DNA of 64,000 bases from Theobroma cacao (lineage: Eukaryota > Streptophyta > Magnoliopsida > Malvales > Malvaceae), in contig NC_030851.1 of the NCBI RefSeq assembly GCF_000208745.1, positions 34,188,306-34,252,305 of the forward strand, in the 5' to 3' direction. The notes under the pieces were generated by a model, which was given only the letters and a program-made list of their open reading frames with translations, did not search any database and was not told where the DNA came from. This document shows, piece after piece, positions 44,545 to 58,074 of the stretch (position 1 is its first letter; each line of letters begins with the position of its first letter). Position numbers and translations under genes: made by a program.

Positions 44545-45060
44545 CACAACAAAAAAAAGCCTATTTTCGACGGAATTTTCCTTTGGAAAAAGGCTGATTT
44601 TCGTTAGAAATACGTTTTTCCAACAGATTTTCAATGAAATAATTCGTTAAAAATTTCATCGGTAAAAGCCTCGTCGGTAATATTTTTCGTTAGAAATCCA
44701 TTAGAAATTTTCAACGAAAAATTTCGTTGGAAAAAATATGATTTTTGTTGGTTATCTCATTGGAATTCCGTTCGAAATTCTGTTAGAAACGACTGTGAAA
44801 AGAATTCCTTTGGGAAAAAAATTTCGATGGAAAATTCCATTGGAAATAATTCTGTAGGAAATGAATTTTCAACGGAATTATGTTGGAATTTTTTTTATGA
44901 CGGAAAATTCCGTTGGAAATAATTTCGTATGAAATGATTTTCCAACGGAATTCCAATGAAAAATTCCATTGGAAAAGCATTCCCAATGGAGAATTTCGTT
45001 GGAAATTTCCAACGAAATTTTCGTTTGGTGATGTATTTCTAACGAAAATTCTTTTACTAA
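44545..45060. repeat. Left terminal and subterminal repeats of the CACTA element
   Basis: Many copies of the core TTCC(G/A)TTGGAAA and TTTC(C)AACG(G)AA in both directions, about one each 30-40 bp. In En/Spm such repeats are bound by TnpA. Confidence 0.8.
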
Positions 45061-45396
45061 TTTTTATTGCATATCCTTTAGTAATGCTTTTCCATAAAAA
45101 AATTACCAATTTTCATTTCGATAATAAATTATCGATTCACATCCACATTTGACTTTCAAAATATATAAAACAACCACACATTAAAAAGCGAGATTCAAAA
45201 TCAAATTCATACCATTAAAAATTACCTTAAACACATAATATCTAAAAAAGCTAAACACATATGAATATAAAGCTAAATGTGTTATTAAACAGCTATACTA
45301 AAAAGTATCCAAGTGTAGCACTGAAAAATAGACATCATATCATGAAATATTGTGCTCTTACTTGTCAAGATTTTAGCTTGAAGGTCCTGCATTTCT

Positions 45397-47083
45397 TTAT
45401 TTTGAAAGTGCATTAGTCATGATCATGGTTTTCATACGTGCCATAAATTCACTCATGCTTTTCGCCATTGCATTCTTAATTTCTTCATGTATTTCCTCAC
45501 ATATCTTACCTAAGTTTTCTGAAAGATTTTCCACTTTTTCTTCCAATGCAATTACGAGACTGGTAGCGTTTGAGTTGATAGGACCACACGTAGACTCAGA
45601 TGTTGCTACATTGTTGTGTGTTCTAGTAAGTAAAGCTGTAACAGGCACTCGAGAACCAAACCTATACACGTGAGTTCGTGTAGTCTCCATCCCTCCAATT
45701 GCTTTAGTCCAAGTATGCGAATTGAATTCTGGCTAAGAAGATGAATCCTCACCATACTTCTACGATAGTACAGAATTATATATTTCTTACATAAAAAATT
45801 AAATAAGATTATTATTCAACTAGATCGTCAACTTAATTAATTTTGTATGTACACTCGTAGACTTAGACTTGTTATCTATAAAATCACTATGACCCCCAAA
45901 TGCTTATGAAAGTGGTTGAACACTTCCAAAAAGCTAACATCTTGTTTCATCTCAATTGTTTGCATTTGTTTACAACTATATATACTTAATCATAATCGAT
46001 ATATATAAATAACATGTAAAGAAAAACCAAAGTCAAATTACTAAACATACAATTTAAATTTAGTTTGGAAGAAAACCACACATATAAATGCGAAGTAAGA
46101 TTAATTCATACGGTCCTTTTTGCATGAACCACAAATGGAGCTGAATCGCTAGTGTGCTTTGGAATGCTTCCTTTCTTTGACGTTAAACGATTTTACCTTG
46201 TTTTTCTCAATTTGTTTTGCCATTCTTCTGTACCCCATACCGTATCAATAACGGTATCCCAAATTTCATTTATGATCCATTCCCTTGACATGCCTTTACA
46301 ATCCGTAATGTTGTTTGTTTTGGCTTTTGTCATTGCTTTATTCCTTTCTTTTGAAAGCATGTCTCTTAACCGATCGAAACAAATTTTATCCCATATTCGT
46401 CGAACCAAAACATCTTGATTTGCAGACCAAACACATTTTTCCTATAGCAAAATAATAGAGTAACTAAAAAAATTGATACAGATTAATTGAAAACAAAAAG
46501 TTATAATTTAATTGAATAACAAACATAGTACCTGAAATTTTTGAAACATTAACTTCTTTATATCATTAGAGACTTTCCTCCATGTCGACCATGGACCATG
46601 TAAGTGATTTTTGATAATCTTTGTCATTGTAGCTATAACCTCTCACTCAAAAAAGTACTTGTGGTATATAAAAGAAAATTTTAATATATTAAAATTTATA
46701 ACAAATATAACAATTTCATTATAATACAAGATAACATATCTTTCCCCAATAGGAGTTATACGCTATCTATCGGATGGATCTACAAGAGTCTGTAATCCTA
46801 CACTAAGCCCTTTACCCCTTGACCTTGAGGATGTATCATCCACACTTGCACCTAAATCAATAGATGGGGATCTACGAGAATCGTAAGTAGATGTCTCATT
46901 TTCTACTTGCTCTGCAGATGCACCTAACAAAAAAGGTGGCTTAGAGGGCACATCATTATTGATATTCTGCATCTGTGGTTGAATGGATAGATCAGCAAAC
47001 GCACTAGCATTTATAGGCAAGGACATACTTCTAGAGGCATTTGTTGATCTAGGTCTCTGTTTTGAATGTTTCCCTTTAACCAT
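45397..47083 (-). pseudogene. CACTA second gene, TnpA-like (plant transposase Ptta/En/Spm type)
   Basis: Read right to left: an N-terminal Ser/Pro-rich part (47083-46763), a block with HLHGPWSTWRKVSNDIKKLMFQKFQ-like content near 46600-46535, a RRIWDKICFDRLRDML block with GSIPKHTSDSAPF (46430-46090), and a C-terminal acidic coiled-coil-like stretch (45690-45397, EEKVENLSENLGKICEEIHEEI). The layout with small AT-rich breaks suggests introns rather than only decay. In this family the protein binds subterminal repeats. The state of the gene is uncertain, but one stop follows the KLRKTR block. Confidence 0.7.
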
Positions 47084-47360
47084 TGTTCTTGTAATATTTT
47101 TTTGTTAAAATGCATACACTAATTATTTCCAATAAAATTGAAACAAAGTATAAAAATTATCAATTTACAACAATCACAAGTAATTTTTAATCATTTGTAC
47201 AATCAAAGATGCAATTATATAGTATTAATTTCAACATTTATAAATATAAACTATAATTTATAATTTTTTAACATATCAAGATCTTTCAATATTATAAAAT
47301 TAAAGTTAAACAACTATGTAACAAAAAATATAAAACCAATATCATATATGTCTACCATCA

Positions 47361-50300
47361 TCAATCACTTTCAGAATAAGTAAACTCACGTTCTTCATTA
47401 TTATCACTATCATCACTAAAAGTTTCGCAGTCGTCGTCTTCATCTTTGTTTTCATCTCCTTCCATGTCATCTTCTTCATCTTCATCTCTTTGCATGTCAT
47501 TTTCTTCATCCTCAATCAAAAGATTAACCTCTTCATAATCACCACTTGCGAAAACTACAAAGTTATCAAGTTCTTCCGATAGAGTGCTATTAATTGAAAT
47601 AGACACATCTTATTGGTATACTTCTTCATTCAAATCAATTTCATTTTCTCTATCTTCACTACTAGGAATGTGAAATCTACTCTTAGCTTTTGTTTTAAAT
47701 ACTGCCCACCAATTACGTCGATCTCTTTTGGTTGATGGATAACTACTATAATAAACTTGGGGAGCTTGTGCAGCTAAAACAAATGGTTCATTAGTGGCAA
47801 GTATTGAGTTGTATTTAATTTCAATAAGACCATGAAAATGATCTACCTTAATACCTTTTTCAGTGTCAAACCAATGACACTTAAATAGCATAGCTCTGTT
47901 TCTAATACCAAAATACTCCAACTCGATTATATCCACTAAAATACCATAAAAGTCATGCTCATAATCATTATAAAAACTCCCTTTTATGCAGACCCCACTA
48001 TTTATTGTCTTACGATTTTAGCTGTAATCTAAGGTGTGAAACTTGAAACCATTTACAAAGTATCTTTTGTAACACCTTATCATACGTCCTGGACCATGGG
48101 AGATTTCAAGTATACGTGGGTCAATTTCATCTTTACGTTTTGCAACCTACGAACATGACATACAAGATCAAAAATTAATAATTACATAATTAATGCCTCA
48201 ATGTTATTAAAAGTTCACTTCTAATTTACATAAACTTACATAATTTTTAAATCATTTCACGAATCTTGCATCACATACTTTCTCCAATTCATCTTCTGAT
48301 ATATGCACAACATCTCTCTTCACCATTTCATCAAATATCCTATCATATTCACAATTTATGGATTAAATTCATTCTTATGATCAATCAATTAAGTTTATGG
48401 TAGAATGGGAGTTACTTAATATATGAAAGCATCTCTTCACAATTCATTAAAACATATAGCTCAACAGTATAAAACTCATCATCATCTAAATATCGAGATT
48501 TATCTAATGGACCAAAAGCTCACCCAAGATAAGTGAAAATTGAAAGACGACCAAGAAAGTCCACGTTTCCCCCATCATCATTACGTGGCACTTGATTTAA
48601 TCTTATTCGCATAGTAGGTTCAAAATACCATGAGCAAAACGAGAAGATTTTCTCGATAATATAAGCCTCACATATAGATCCTTTAACAAAGGCTTGATTT
48701 TTTACTTTCTTCAAATGTTGCAAAACCTAAAAATCACAATATTCATCAAACTTAAAAAGTACCTTAAACTCTTGTAATAAACTATTTGAAAACAAATAAC
48801 AATTATAGTACCTCTCAAATGGATACATCCATTGATACTGGATGGGTCCACCAACCTTTGCCTTGTAAGGTAAATGAATCGGCAAATGCTCCATAGAGTT
48901 AAAGAAACCGAGAGAAAAAATCTTTTCTAGTTTGCATATAATTTCACATATTTTTCCTTACAAGGCTTCCATATGATCTACAAGTATTTCAGTTACGCAC
49001 AAATCCCTAAAAAATGAGATATCTTAGTAATCGCATCCCAAATTGAGTGAGGCACCATATCACGAAAGACAATTGAGAGCAATCGTTGCAAAAAAACATG
49101 ACAATCATGGCTTTTCATCCCATGAAATTTGCAATCAATCTCATTAACACACCGAGATATGTTCGATGCAAACCCATCAAGTAATCTCAATTGTTTCACC
49201 CAAGCATAAACATTTTTTATTTTCTCCTTATTTAAGGTGTACGCAGCTTAGGCTTGAAAATTTTTCTATTATTTTTCACTAATTCCAATTCTGGCCGCTT
49301 GCAATACACCTTCAAATCTTGTCGTGCCTTTAAGTTGTCTTTCGTCTTTCCCTTAACATCCATCATTGTGTTGAATATATTCTCAAATACATTAAGTTCA
49401 ATATGTATCACATCTAGATTGTGACGAATTAGAAGCGTATGCCAATAAGGCAGATCTCAAAATATACTCTTCTTCACCCAATTATGATTTACACCATAAC
49501 TTGAAATCTTCTACTCACCACATTTTGTTCCGAATGGGAGATGAGGAAGTGAATTCAAACGTGACAATATTTCCTCACCTGATAATCGAGGAAATGGTAA
49601 GTCATGCTCAACTCTTTTTTTAATAAATTTGTCTCTCTACCTCCTAAAAGGATGATTAAGTCACAAGAATTGCCAATGACAATAAAAAAACACGATTTCC
49701 TACCATGATCCAATATAAAAGACTTAGAATGTTCCATGCAATAGAGACACGATAATCGTCCATGAGTACTCCACCTTGACAACATACTGTAAGCAGGAAA
49801 ATCATTAATTGTCCATAATAATGTTGCCCTCATATGAAAATTTTGTTTCCTATATGCATCATATGTGACAACACCTTTGGTCCACAATACTCTCAGCTCA
49901 TCTATCAAAGGCCTCAAGAAAACATTTATGTTTTGACTTGGATTTTTCTTCCCCAGAATAACCATATTAAGAAACATATATTATTGTTTCATACACATCC
50001 ATGAGGATAAATTGTACACACAAAGCATTACTGGTCAAACAGAATAAGGTTTCGCAATCGATCCAAAAGGATTGAAACCGTCAACACATAACCATAGTTT
50101 GATATTTCAAGGTTCCATTGCAAATAACTCATATGTGCGGTTGAAGTGTTGCCAAGCCTCACCATCAACAGGGTGTCTGAGGACTTTATCATCACTTTGG
50201 TTTTGCGCATGCCACGTCATATGTTTAGTAATTTTGCATGACATATAAAGCTTTTAAAGCCTGGGTATAAGTGGCAAGTAACGCAAAATCTTGTAAGGTA

Positions 50301-51132
50301 TTTTATTTTGCCTTTTCACACTTGATTTCCTCAGTTTATACCGAGGATGCCCACATATCATACAATGCTCAAAATTAGCAATTTCCTCATAAAATAACAT
50401 GCAATTATTTTTGCAAGTATGAATTTTGATATATCCCAGTCCAAGTTTTGCTACCTTTATTTTCATTCTATAAAAGTCAATAGGTAAAGTTTCATCTAAT
50501 GGTAACATATTCTTTATTATATCCAACAGCCGATCAAAACATGATTCACTCAAATTAAACTCTGACTTAACATTTAGAAGTTGCGACACAGCTGAAAGCG
50601 TTGTCTGCTCTATGCAACCTAACCACAAAGTTTCCTTTGCATTACTTAACAAAGAGTAAAAGCTAGTTGCATTTGGATTTGGATCTTCTTCCACAAACCT
50701 TGATTGATTATCATGACTATAATTGGAAACAACTTCTGGACCCATAGCATCCCTAACCATTCTAGTATATGGATTTTCTATTTCCTCTTCATATGTGTGT
50801 TCACCATATTCCCCATGTTCATCATTACTAGCATATGATTCAACTCTATCTCTACATCTTGATGATTATCCAATATCATGTTCCCCATGTAAACTCCAAA
50901 TTGTGTAAGCATCAGTAAAACCCTTTTTAAGGATGTGCTCTATCACCTTATCCGAATTCAGAAACTTGTTATTACTACATCGAGAACAAAGACATCTGAT
51001 TTTATTCTCCTGCATAAATGTTGAGTTAGAACGTGCAAAATGAATGAATTCATTTACTCCATTTACAAATTCATCTTTAATGAATCCATCTGAAGTTAAA
51101 CGACAGTACATCCAAGATCGATCTCCCGTCAT
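47361..51132 (-). pseudogene. CACTA TNP2-type transposase (Transposase_21), degraded
   Basis: Domains in order on the minus strand: a transposase-associated domain (51132-50866, starting MTGDRSWMYCRLTS); an N-terminal transposase part (50760-50254) with a cysteine pair in CMICGHPRYKLR; the transposase core (50253-49555) with GFNPFGSI, WTKGVVTYDA, LWTINDFPAYSMLSRWSTHGRLSC and YCMEHSKSF; a GMKSHDCHVFLQRLL block (49199-48993); a DUF4218-like block (48723-48520, GSICEAYIIEKIFSFCSWY); a DUF4216-like block (47936-47610); and an acidic tail (47606-47361). Stops and frameshifts between the blocks mean it is not functional as read, although some breaks could be introns. Confidence 0.82.
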
Positions 51133-53977
51133 TTTGTAATCCTAAGTGTCATAAAACATAACAATCAAGAATAATTTTCACTGTTGTTTAAAATAAAATT
51201 TGTTAATAACTACATTCTAATATGAAAAACTAAGTTAAACATTTTAAATATAAATTTAAAAAAGTAATCACATGTCAAGATAGTAAAAATGATTCCATAC
51301 AAGAATAATAAAAAAAAAAAGACGCTATATAAGTTTAACTTCATAAACGAGTAGATAAATTCATATTCACAAGCTTTTCTATATATTAATGAGTACAAAA
51401 TCCTATAAAACCAAGTGATTGAGAAATGGCCAAAACTCTTTTGCTTTTCCTTTTGGATTAAAAATTAAGAACTATGAATTTTTAAAGCAAGGATTTTTTA
51501 TATTTTTATTATATATATTTTATAAAAAATAAAAATATTTACATACAAAAGTAAATAGTAAATTTGCAAAAAAAAGTAAATAGTACATTTTTTAAAATTT
51601 ATATATATAATTTTTAAATTTTTCATATTTTATTTGATTTACATATTCTTCAGTTCAAAGCAGCTTAAAGAGAAGTGACCAATTAATGTCATGACTTGAC
51701 CAATTAATGAATATGAAAATAAAAAGTCTCAAGTCTTCTTTGGTTATCATGGAGACAACACGTTTGGCTTTATTACATCTCTTTGACCATGGCTAAAAGA
51801 TAAATAAGCAATCAATTCTTACTATTTATGGGAAGCAAAAATAATGAGGTGGGGAGCGGGGTAAAAAGTACTTGTGTTGAGTAATAGTGACAGAGAGTGT
51901 CGGAAGATGTTGACAATAACAGCACAAGATGCAGAGATGAAAGAACACAAGCCCAAAAAGTGATTTAACCCTAAAAATCAACATTGAAAGAGAATATTGA
52001 CAAATCAAGACCTTAACAAAGGTTAAAAGTAGTATGACAAGCTAAACCAAATTGACCAACAGAATCAGTAGTTCATGATTACAAACTCCATCATCTGGGA
52101 AGCTACTACCATGAATGAACGTGATCTAGGCACACCGAGAATTAAAGGCACTTGGTGGACGAAACTAGATTAAAAAACAGCTCCAATAAGAAGAATAATA
52201 AATAGATGCAGGGAAAATAATTGAAGATTCTACAATATAAATGGTGGTGTTAATTGTATCAGAAAAGAATATAAGAGTTAAACTCCAAAACTCTGAAAGA
52301 GCTGAAACCTAGAACTAGAGGAAAGAATACATGTAAGTGCAAGCAAGACAATATAAGAAAAAGAAAGTACTCTGCTTGGTAGCTGAGGGAACTTGTTAAA
52401 TATTATATTGTGTCTATTGGTTATGGAGACATAAAACCTCTTAATTCCAAGTAAATCATTTAGACTAATGGGTCTGATGCCATTTGGAGGCTCTTCAAAC
52501 TAATGCTTTGTGTCCCTGCCCGTTCCAAATACTTGGAAACTGAAAAGCTTAAAAACTGCTTTTACATAAAAATGTTCTTTACACTCATTTTGAGGAATTG
52601 ACTTCGCAACATGCATATATGTCTTCGATCCTTGCCCTGTTACGATACTTTCTTATATAGCAATATTGTGGCTCAATGATCCATCATTTATGTAAAAGCA
52701 TGCAAAGAATTAATTACATGTCATCATCCAAAACATTTCGGTGCTTTCAAATTTGATGGCTAAAGCCACCCAACTCGCCAAAAAAAAAAAGCAATGCTGA
52801 TGAGATGCTGAGTCAGATTTGTGTAGGGACATTCAAACCAAGCCTTGGTCAAAACCTGGTTTCAAAAGGGATGGGTAACTTGTAAACTCTGAATAAATAA
52901 TATGTTCAACACATTTTTTTGAAAAGGCGAAGAAAGAATTATTTATTATCAATTCCTTTACAAAACTACTAGGCATGTAGCAGTGAGCAAAAAATAGAAA
53001 ACAGCCTGTAGTCTCGGCATAAGAAGGCTCGATTTGGGGAAAGTGAGCGACACACGGAGAAGGGTAGCAAACAGCCTCTATTAGTTCCTCTATTACTCAT
53101 TTATTCAATACTGCATTAATAGCTTGATAGAATAAAAGTTATCCTCTTCAGATGCCAGAGACCAAACCCATGGGTTCTTCAACAACAACGAAGTCATCTT
53201 GGCTCAATGGAACAAGCTCCACTTGTCCTTTAATAGGTCCTAATTATACTAGTTTGATTGGATAGAATTGTCAGGGGTACTTTCAACCTCTATGTATTAG
53301 AATTATCATAGATCTTTAGCTTTAAATTGGGTCTCATTCCAAAATCTGTTGATTTTATGCACAGCATAAGTTTGGTGTTTGCCTATTTATATTTACTCTT
53401 GTGGAGAATGTAGATTTGGATTATCAAGAGACAATCTGTGATTGAATGATTAAATAGCTTCTCTCGTTCTTTTTTGGTCTTCTTATATTTCTGCATCTAC
53501 AAGAACTCGTATTTTTCACTCATTTCATTATTTGCATCTATAGCAGATCAAGTTACTGTCACAGCACAAAAGAGCACTTGTAAACCTACTCTACTCTACT
53601 TTGCTACCACTCACAACTCACAGCAAATAAATTTCTCAATTCATGCCACTCTATTGTTCTTTAACCGTAACTAGTAATGGAGGAAAATAGTAATTCAATT
53701 ACTAATCCTAAACACCATTATCTATTACCACAAACCAAAGAAAAGCCTGAGTAGACAGACATCCTTGAATCTGTCGAATCTCATCAGCATTCAAAACCTC
53801 TGCAATATAGGCAAATTACGTTTCTAACAATCCCCAGCTATCAACATAAACAACAACCATAAAGAAATAGTGCAGGTATCAATCCATAATTTTGAGATGT
53901 TTTACAACTACTGCAAGTTTTTTTTTAATTTTTTTAAAAAAGATTGCTACCTATTTACAACTCACCACAACAAAACA
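51133..53977. other. Non-coding interior of the CACTA element
   Basis: No gene was recognised. 53018-53082 carries a stray copy of the 70-bp repeat found as an array at 53978. Sequence at 52000-53900 is less AT-rich than the flanks and could include captured host fragments, but no exon chain could be shown. Confidence 0.4.
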
Positions 53978-54335
53978 GATTTGGGGAAAGTGAGCGACGC
54001 ACGAAGAAGGGCAGCAAACAGCCTCTGGTCTCAGCACAAGAAGGCTCGATTTGGGGAAAGTGAGCGACGCACGGAGAAGGGCAGCAAACAGCTTTTGGTC
54101 TCGGCACAAGAAGAGAGATTTGGGGAAAGTGAGCGACGCAAGGAGAAAGGCAGCAAACAGCCTCTGGCCTCGGCACAAGGAGGCTCGATTTGGGAAAATT
54201 CAGCGACGCACGAAGAAGGGCAGCAAACAGCCTCTGGTCTCGACACAAAAAGAGAGATTTAGGGAAAGTGAGCGACGCACGGAGAAGGGCAGCAAACAAC
54301 CTTTGGTCTTGGCACAAGAAGGCTCGATTCGTTTA
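53978..54335. repeat. 70-bp tandem array with alternating 70/69-bp units
   Basis: Units start at GATTTGGGGAAAGTGAGCGA at 53978, 54048, 54117, 54187 (variant) and 54256, with a partial sixth at 54326. Unit ends alternate AAGGCTC, AAGAGAG, GAGGCTC, AAGAGAG, AAGGCTC, so the true repeat is a 139-bp dimer. GC content is far above the surroundings. Several frames are open on both strands because no unit holds a stop in them; I do not regard these as genes. Confidence 0.9.
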
Positions 54336-54951
54336 AAATTAATTTGGGGAGTTTTAAAATTGGTTTGTGCAGGTGATAGACTTGGTTAAAGCTTAATTCA
54401 TTCTTTCATTTGGTTACAACAGGTTCAAGTTTTTGTAGTAACACAAATTTAAATATTTTTAATTTTATTAATAAATTAATTTTTTTATATTACTTAATAT
54501 AAAATATAATGTTATATTATTAAATTTATTATATATATATATATATATTAACGACACGTTATAATTTGATGTATATTACAAAATTTGTATAATTACTTAT
54601 CAATATAATTTTATAAAAAATATGATGATAACTAATAAAATTAATAACTATAATCATATAAATAAAATTTACTATAAGATTACATATAAAATATATTAAT
54701 ATATATATGTAGGATATTTTAATATCTCATATACATACATAATAATACAATAGGTTATATAAATAGATTTTTTTTTGTGAATAAAGCATACATATATATA
54801 TATATTAACTTAATTATAAAGTTATATAAAGTTGTATGTAAACATAAATGTATTAACTCATATACATGTATGTAAACATATATATTAACTCATATACATA
54901 AAGTTGTATGCATACATATATGTATGTAAACATATACATACATATATATAT
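54336..54951. other. Very AT-rich spacer with (TA) runs
   Basis: Mainly A and T, with alternating TATATA runs near 54530 and 54790 and at the gap edge. No gene seen. Confidence 0.7.
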
Positions 54952-55265
54952 NNNNNNNNNNNNNNNNNNNNNNNNNNNNNNNNNNNNNNNNNNNNNNNNN
55001 NNNNNNNNNNNNNNNNNNNNNNNNNNNNNNNNNNNNNNNNNNNNNNNNNNNNNNNNNNNNNNNNNNNNNNNNNNNNNNNNNNNNNNNNNNNNNNNNNNNN
55101 NNNNNNNNNNNNNNNNNNNNNNNNNNNNNNNNNNNNNNNNNNNNNNNNNNNNNNNNNNNNNNNNNNNNNNNNNNNNNNNNNNNNNNNNNNNNNNNNNNNN
55201 NNNNNNNNNNNNNNNNNNNNNNNNNNNNNNNNNNNNNNNNNNNNNNNNNNNNNNNNNNNNNNNNN
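54952..55265. other. Assembly gap (314 N)
   Basis: N run preceded by ATACATATATAT-type microsatellite sequence. Confidence 0.99.
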
Positions 55266-55399
55266 TCAAGTAAATCAAAAGACAAAAATATAGCATTTTT
55301 ATATAAAACAATATTTATAGAAACACGTGTAAGTAATCTTTTGTAACTTAGAAGTAAAATAAATTCATACATACAATAATTTACAAAGTTATAATGTAC

Positions 55400-57800
55400 A
55401 ATAATAATTACAATGACAAGTGGCCCCTAAGTACACCAAGTGTTGGTGATAGTAACCTACTATCCGTGAGATAGAGGGGTCAACTGGAATCCTCGACAAA
55501 ATCGGTATCTACAAGCTACCACAGACTTGAAATATTTGTAAAAAAGGTGGGTAAGATTTCGCAATCTCAATGAATAAACAGACATTATCATAAATATCTA
55601 AAGCCGAGTAACATGAAGGTAAGTTTGAACAACAAATTACAAACCATTTCATAAGGTTTTCAATTTATTTCTTAAACTATAAAACATTTGTAATTTACTA
55701 AAACAGTTGTTAAGACTTCTGACTTTTATTAAAAACAAGGCTTAAGAAAACTAATCCTTGGAGATACCTTAGCCGAGGCATCTAACCGAGTCTGCCAAGG
55801 TTGTTAAGATATTTACATGTGAAACACATTTTTTATTTTTAAAACAAGTCGTTCCTTGGCGTTAGCCGAGTTACAAATTCACGTGGGGGTTCGACGTGAA
55901 GTGAGCTCTAACACTACCCCGGGAGTTACCCTCATCGCCTCTACTACCAGAGTAACTATATAACCGGGTTTACCGTGCCCCTCTAATAGGCAATCCATGA
56001 AAACCCGTCACTGTAGTGACTAAACCCACCAACTTTAATAAAATTTCGACAGTATAACGTGACTTTTATTTATTTACCCAACCTATATAGCAAAAGACAA
56101 CTTACATAAATTCCCAATATAATTATCAAATATAGCCACATATATACTCATATATCATAAGCCATTCATAGGAAAATATATTTTTCAAGATAATTAGTAA
56201 CCTCTAATTACTCAATTTCATGATTAAAAGTTTCTTATTTCAGATAAGCAACACAATGAATTTATTTGGCACATTTATTTCTAAAACATCAAAAGTCTCA
56301 TTTTAATCTCATTTTCGTTTCATAAAATACATAAAGATCATTTAAAAATAAACTCTAGATAATTTACAATAATAATAGGTTTGCTCACCGTTTGTACAAA
56401 CTAATTGTTTTTTAGGTGCCCCGATCACTGTTCGTCGGGTAAGACTTCTTTGCCTTTACCGGAAGGCTCTCCTCCTAGACACATTGCAAAAATTACACAA
56501 TTCACCACATTGATGCTAAATCACTATATAATTTACTTAAATCCTATACTAATGCATGGTATGAAATGCAATAGCCTAAAACGGCTTAAATGCAGTATTA
56601 ACCTATTTTTGGCACTTTACCCGATAAATTGCTAACGCACTCCATTTTAGCTCTAAATTGTCCTATTTTTTCTCCAACATTTCTAGCCATTAAATATCAG
56701 CCAATAACCTTCTAAAATCATCAAAATCAGCTCACTTTCTTCCTTGAAAAATTTGGTCAAAAACGAGACATTTACTCGGTTAATTTTCCACTTTGTTTTT
56801 CTATCACATTTAACCATTTTTCATCATTTTCTCTTCATTTCTCTTACAATAAAATCAGTTCATCATCATTGTACATCAATGCATATTCTGCCAAGGGTGG
56901 GTATTGTGAAAATTTCATGCTTTCTTGCCTAATTTGATTTCTATACACATTTAACTAACTAAAACTATCAATTTAACTAAAAATCAAAACATAAAAATTT
57001 CAAATTCCTCCCCCTTGAATTTCGTCCAGCCCTTGATATCACTTTTTGATCTCTCTCCTCAAGCATGCTAAATGGAAACAAAGGCATAAGAAAGGTAGAA
57101 ATCAAGCTAAAGTTGAAAAATCTTACCGTTAGATACGTAAACGGTCGAAAAACGTAATTTTTCCTTTGAATTTTCTAGTTTTCCTTTGGTTTTTCTCTTT
57201 TCTTCCTTTCCTCTCTATTTTTCTCTCTTGTTCTCTCCTTATGGCCTGCCATCACTTAATATGGGGTTTAAATGGGCTGACTTGTCATTAAAATAATATT
57301 AAATCATTAAAAAAATGCCATGTGTCAATTTCCCGTTGGCCGATTTTTAAAATTGTCTTTTAAACTTCAATTTTTCACCACTTAAAATACCATAATTATT
57401 CATACAAAAAATAAATAAATCCTATGATTTTGACAAGTTTTGGGTGGTGAAAATTACGGTTTTTACCTCGGGGTGACAAAATTACCGTTTTGCCCTTATG
57501 TTCCGAAAATTGCCGAAATTGAAAATTTTCACTTCCTATCATTAAATTATACTCCAAATAGTTAATCTTGGTCAAAAATTTCACTCCACGATCAAATTAT
57601 TATTTTAGGTGTCAAAATAACGATTTTGTCCCTAAATATCAAAATTTTCAATTTTTTTCCAAATGAACCCTCGAACTCCGAACAATCATTTTTAGTCATT
57701 CCTGGACTGTAAAATATTAAGTTTCATCCTACGATTCCTATTTGAGCTAGTTCGAGATTAAATCAACTCAAGTGTACCGTTAGGTACAATATCGAGTTTC
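55400..57800 (-). repeat. LTR-like block nested in the CACTA element
   Basis: The block is AT-poor compared with its flanks and lacks coding frames. Its layout on the minus strand resembles other plant gypsy LTRs: a C/T- and A/G-rich leader region near 57170-57240, then GTTTGTACAAACGGTGAGCAAACC (as shorter pieces, near 56385-56405), then an accession-like tail near 55440-55520. I could not define TG/CA ends or a target duplication, and no pol remains. Confidence 0.4.
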
Positions 57801-58074
57801 GTCTATTCTTAGGACTTTCCTAACATAATAACATGCTACTCAGTTCATGTATGTCATGACATATGTTTATAGAGTCGGGTTTTATATATAATTTATGATT
57901 CAATAAATTTTTCAAAAATGTAAAAAAATAAGCAAAGGAAAGCATATTTAAACATTTAAATATTATAAACTTCAATATGTATATATATGCTTTTATTAAT
58001 ATCTCTTTTTTATAAAGGATTAATAAAATTTATAAGAAGTTTAAAATATTTGAAGACAAAAAATGCACTTCTAC

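Noticed and set aside
53750..53805. Possible minus-strand host exon (acceptor-like TATATTGCAG before an open stretch)
   Set aside because: No GT donor at the other end and no neighbouring exons; a single short match to splice rules is not evidence.
53870..54389. Overlapping frames of 70-130 codons on both strands in the tandem array
   Set aside because: They arise because the 70-bp unit has no stop in several frames; no codon preference or family match.
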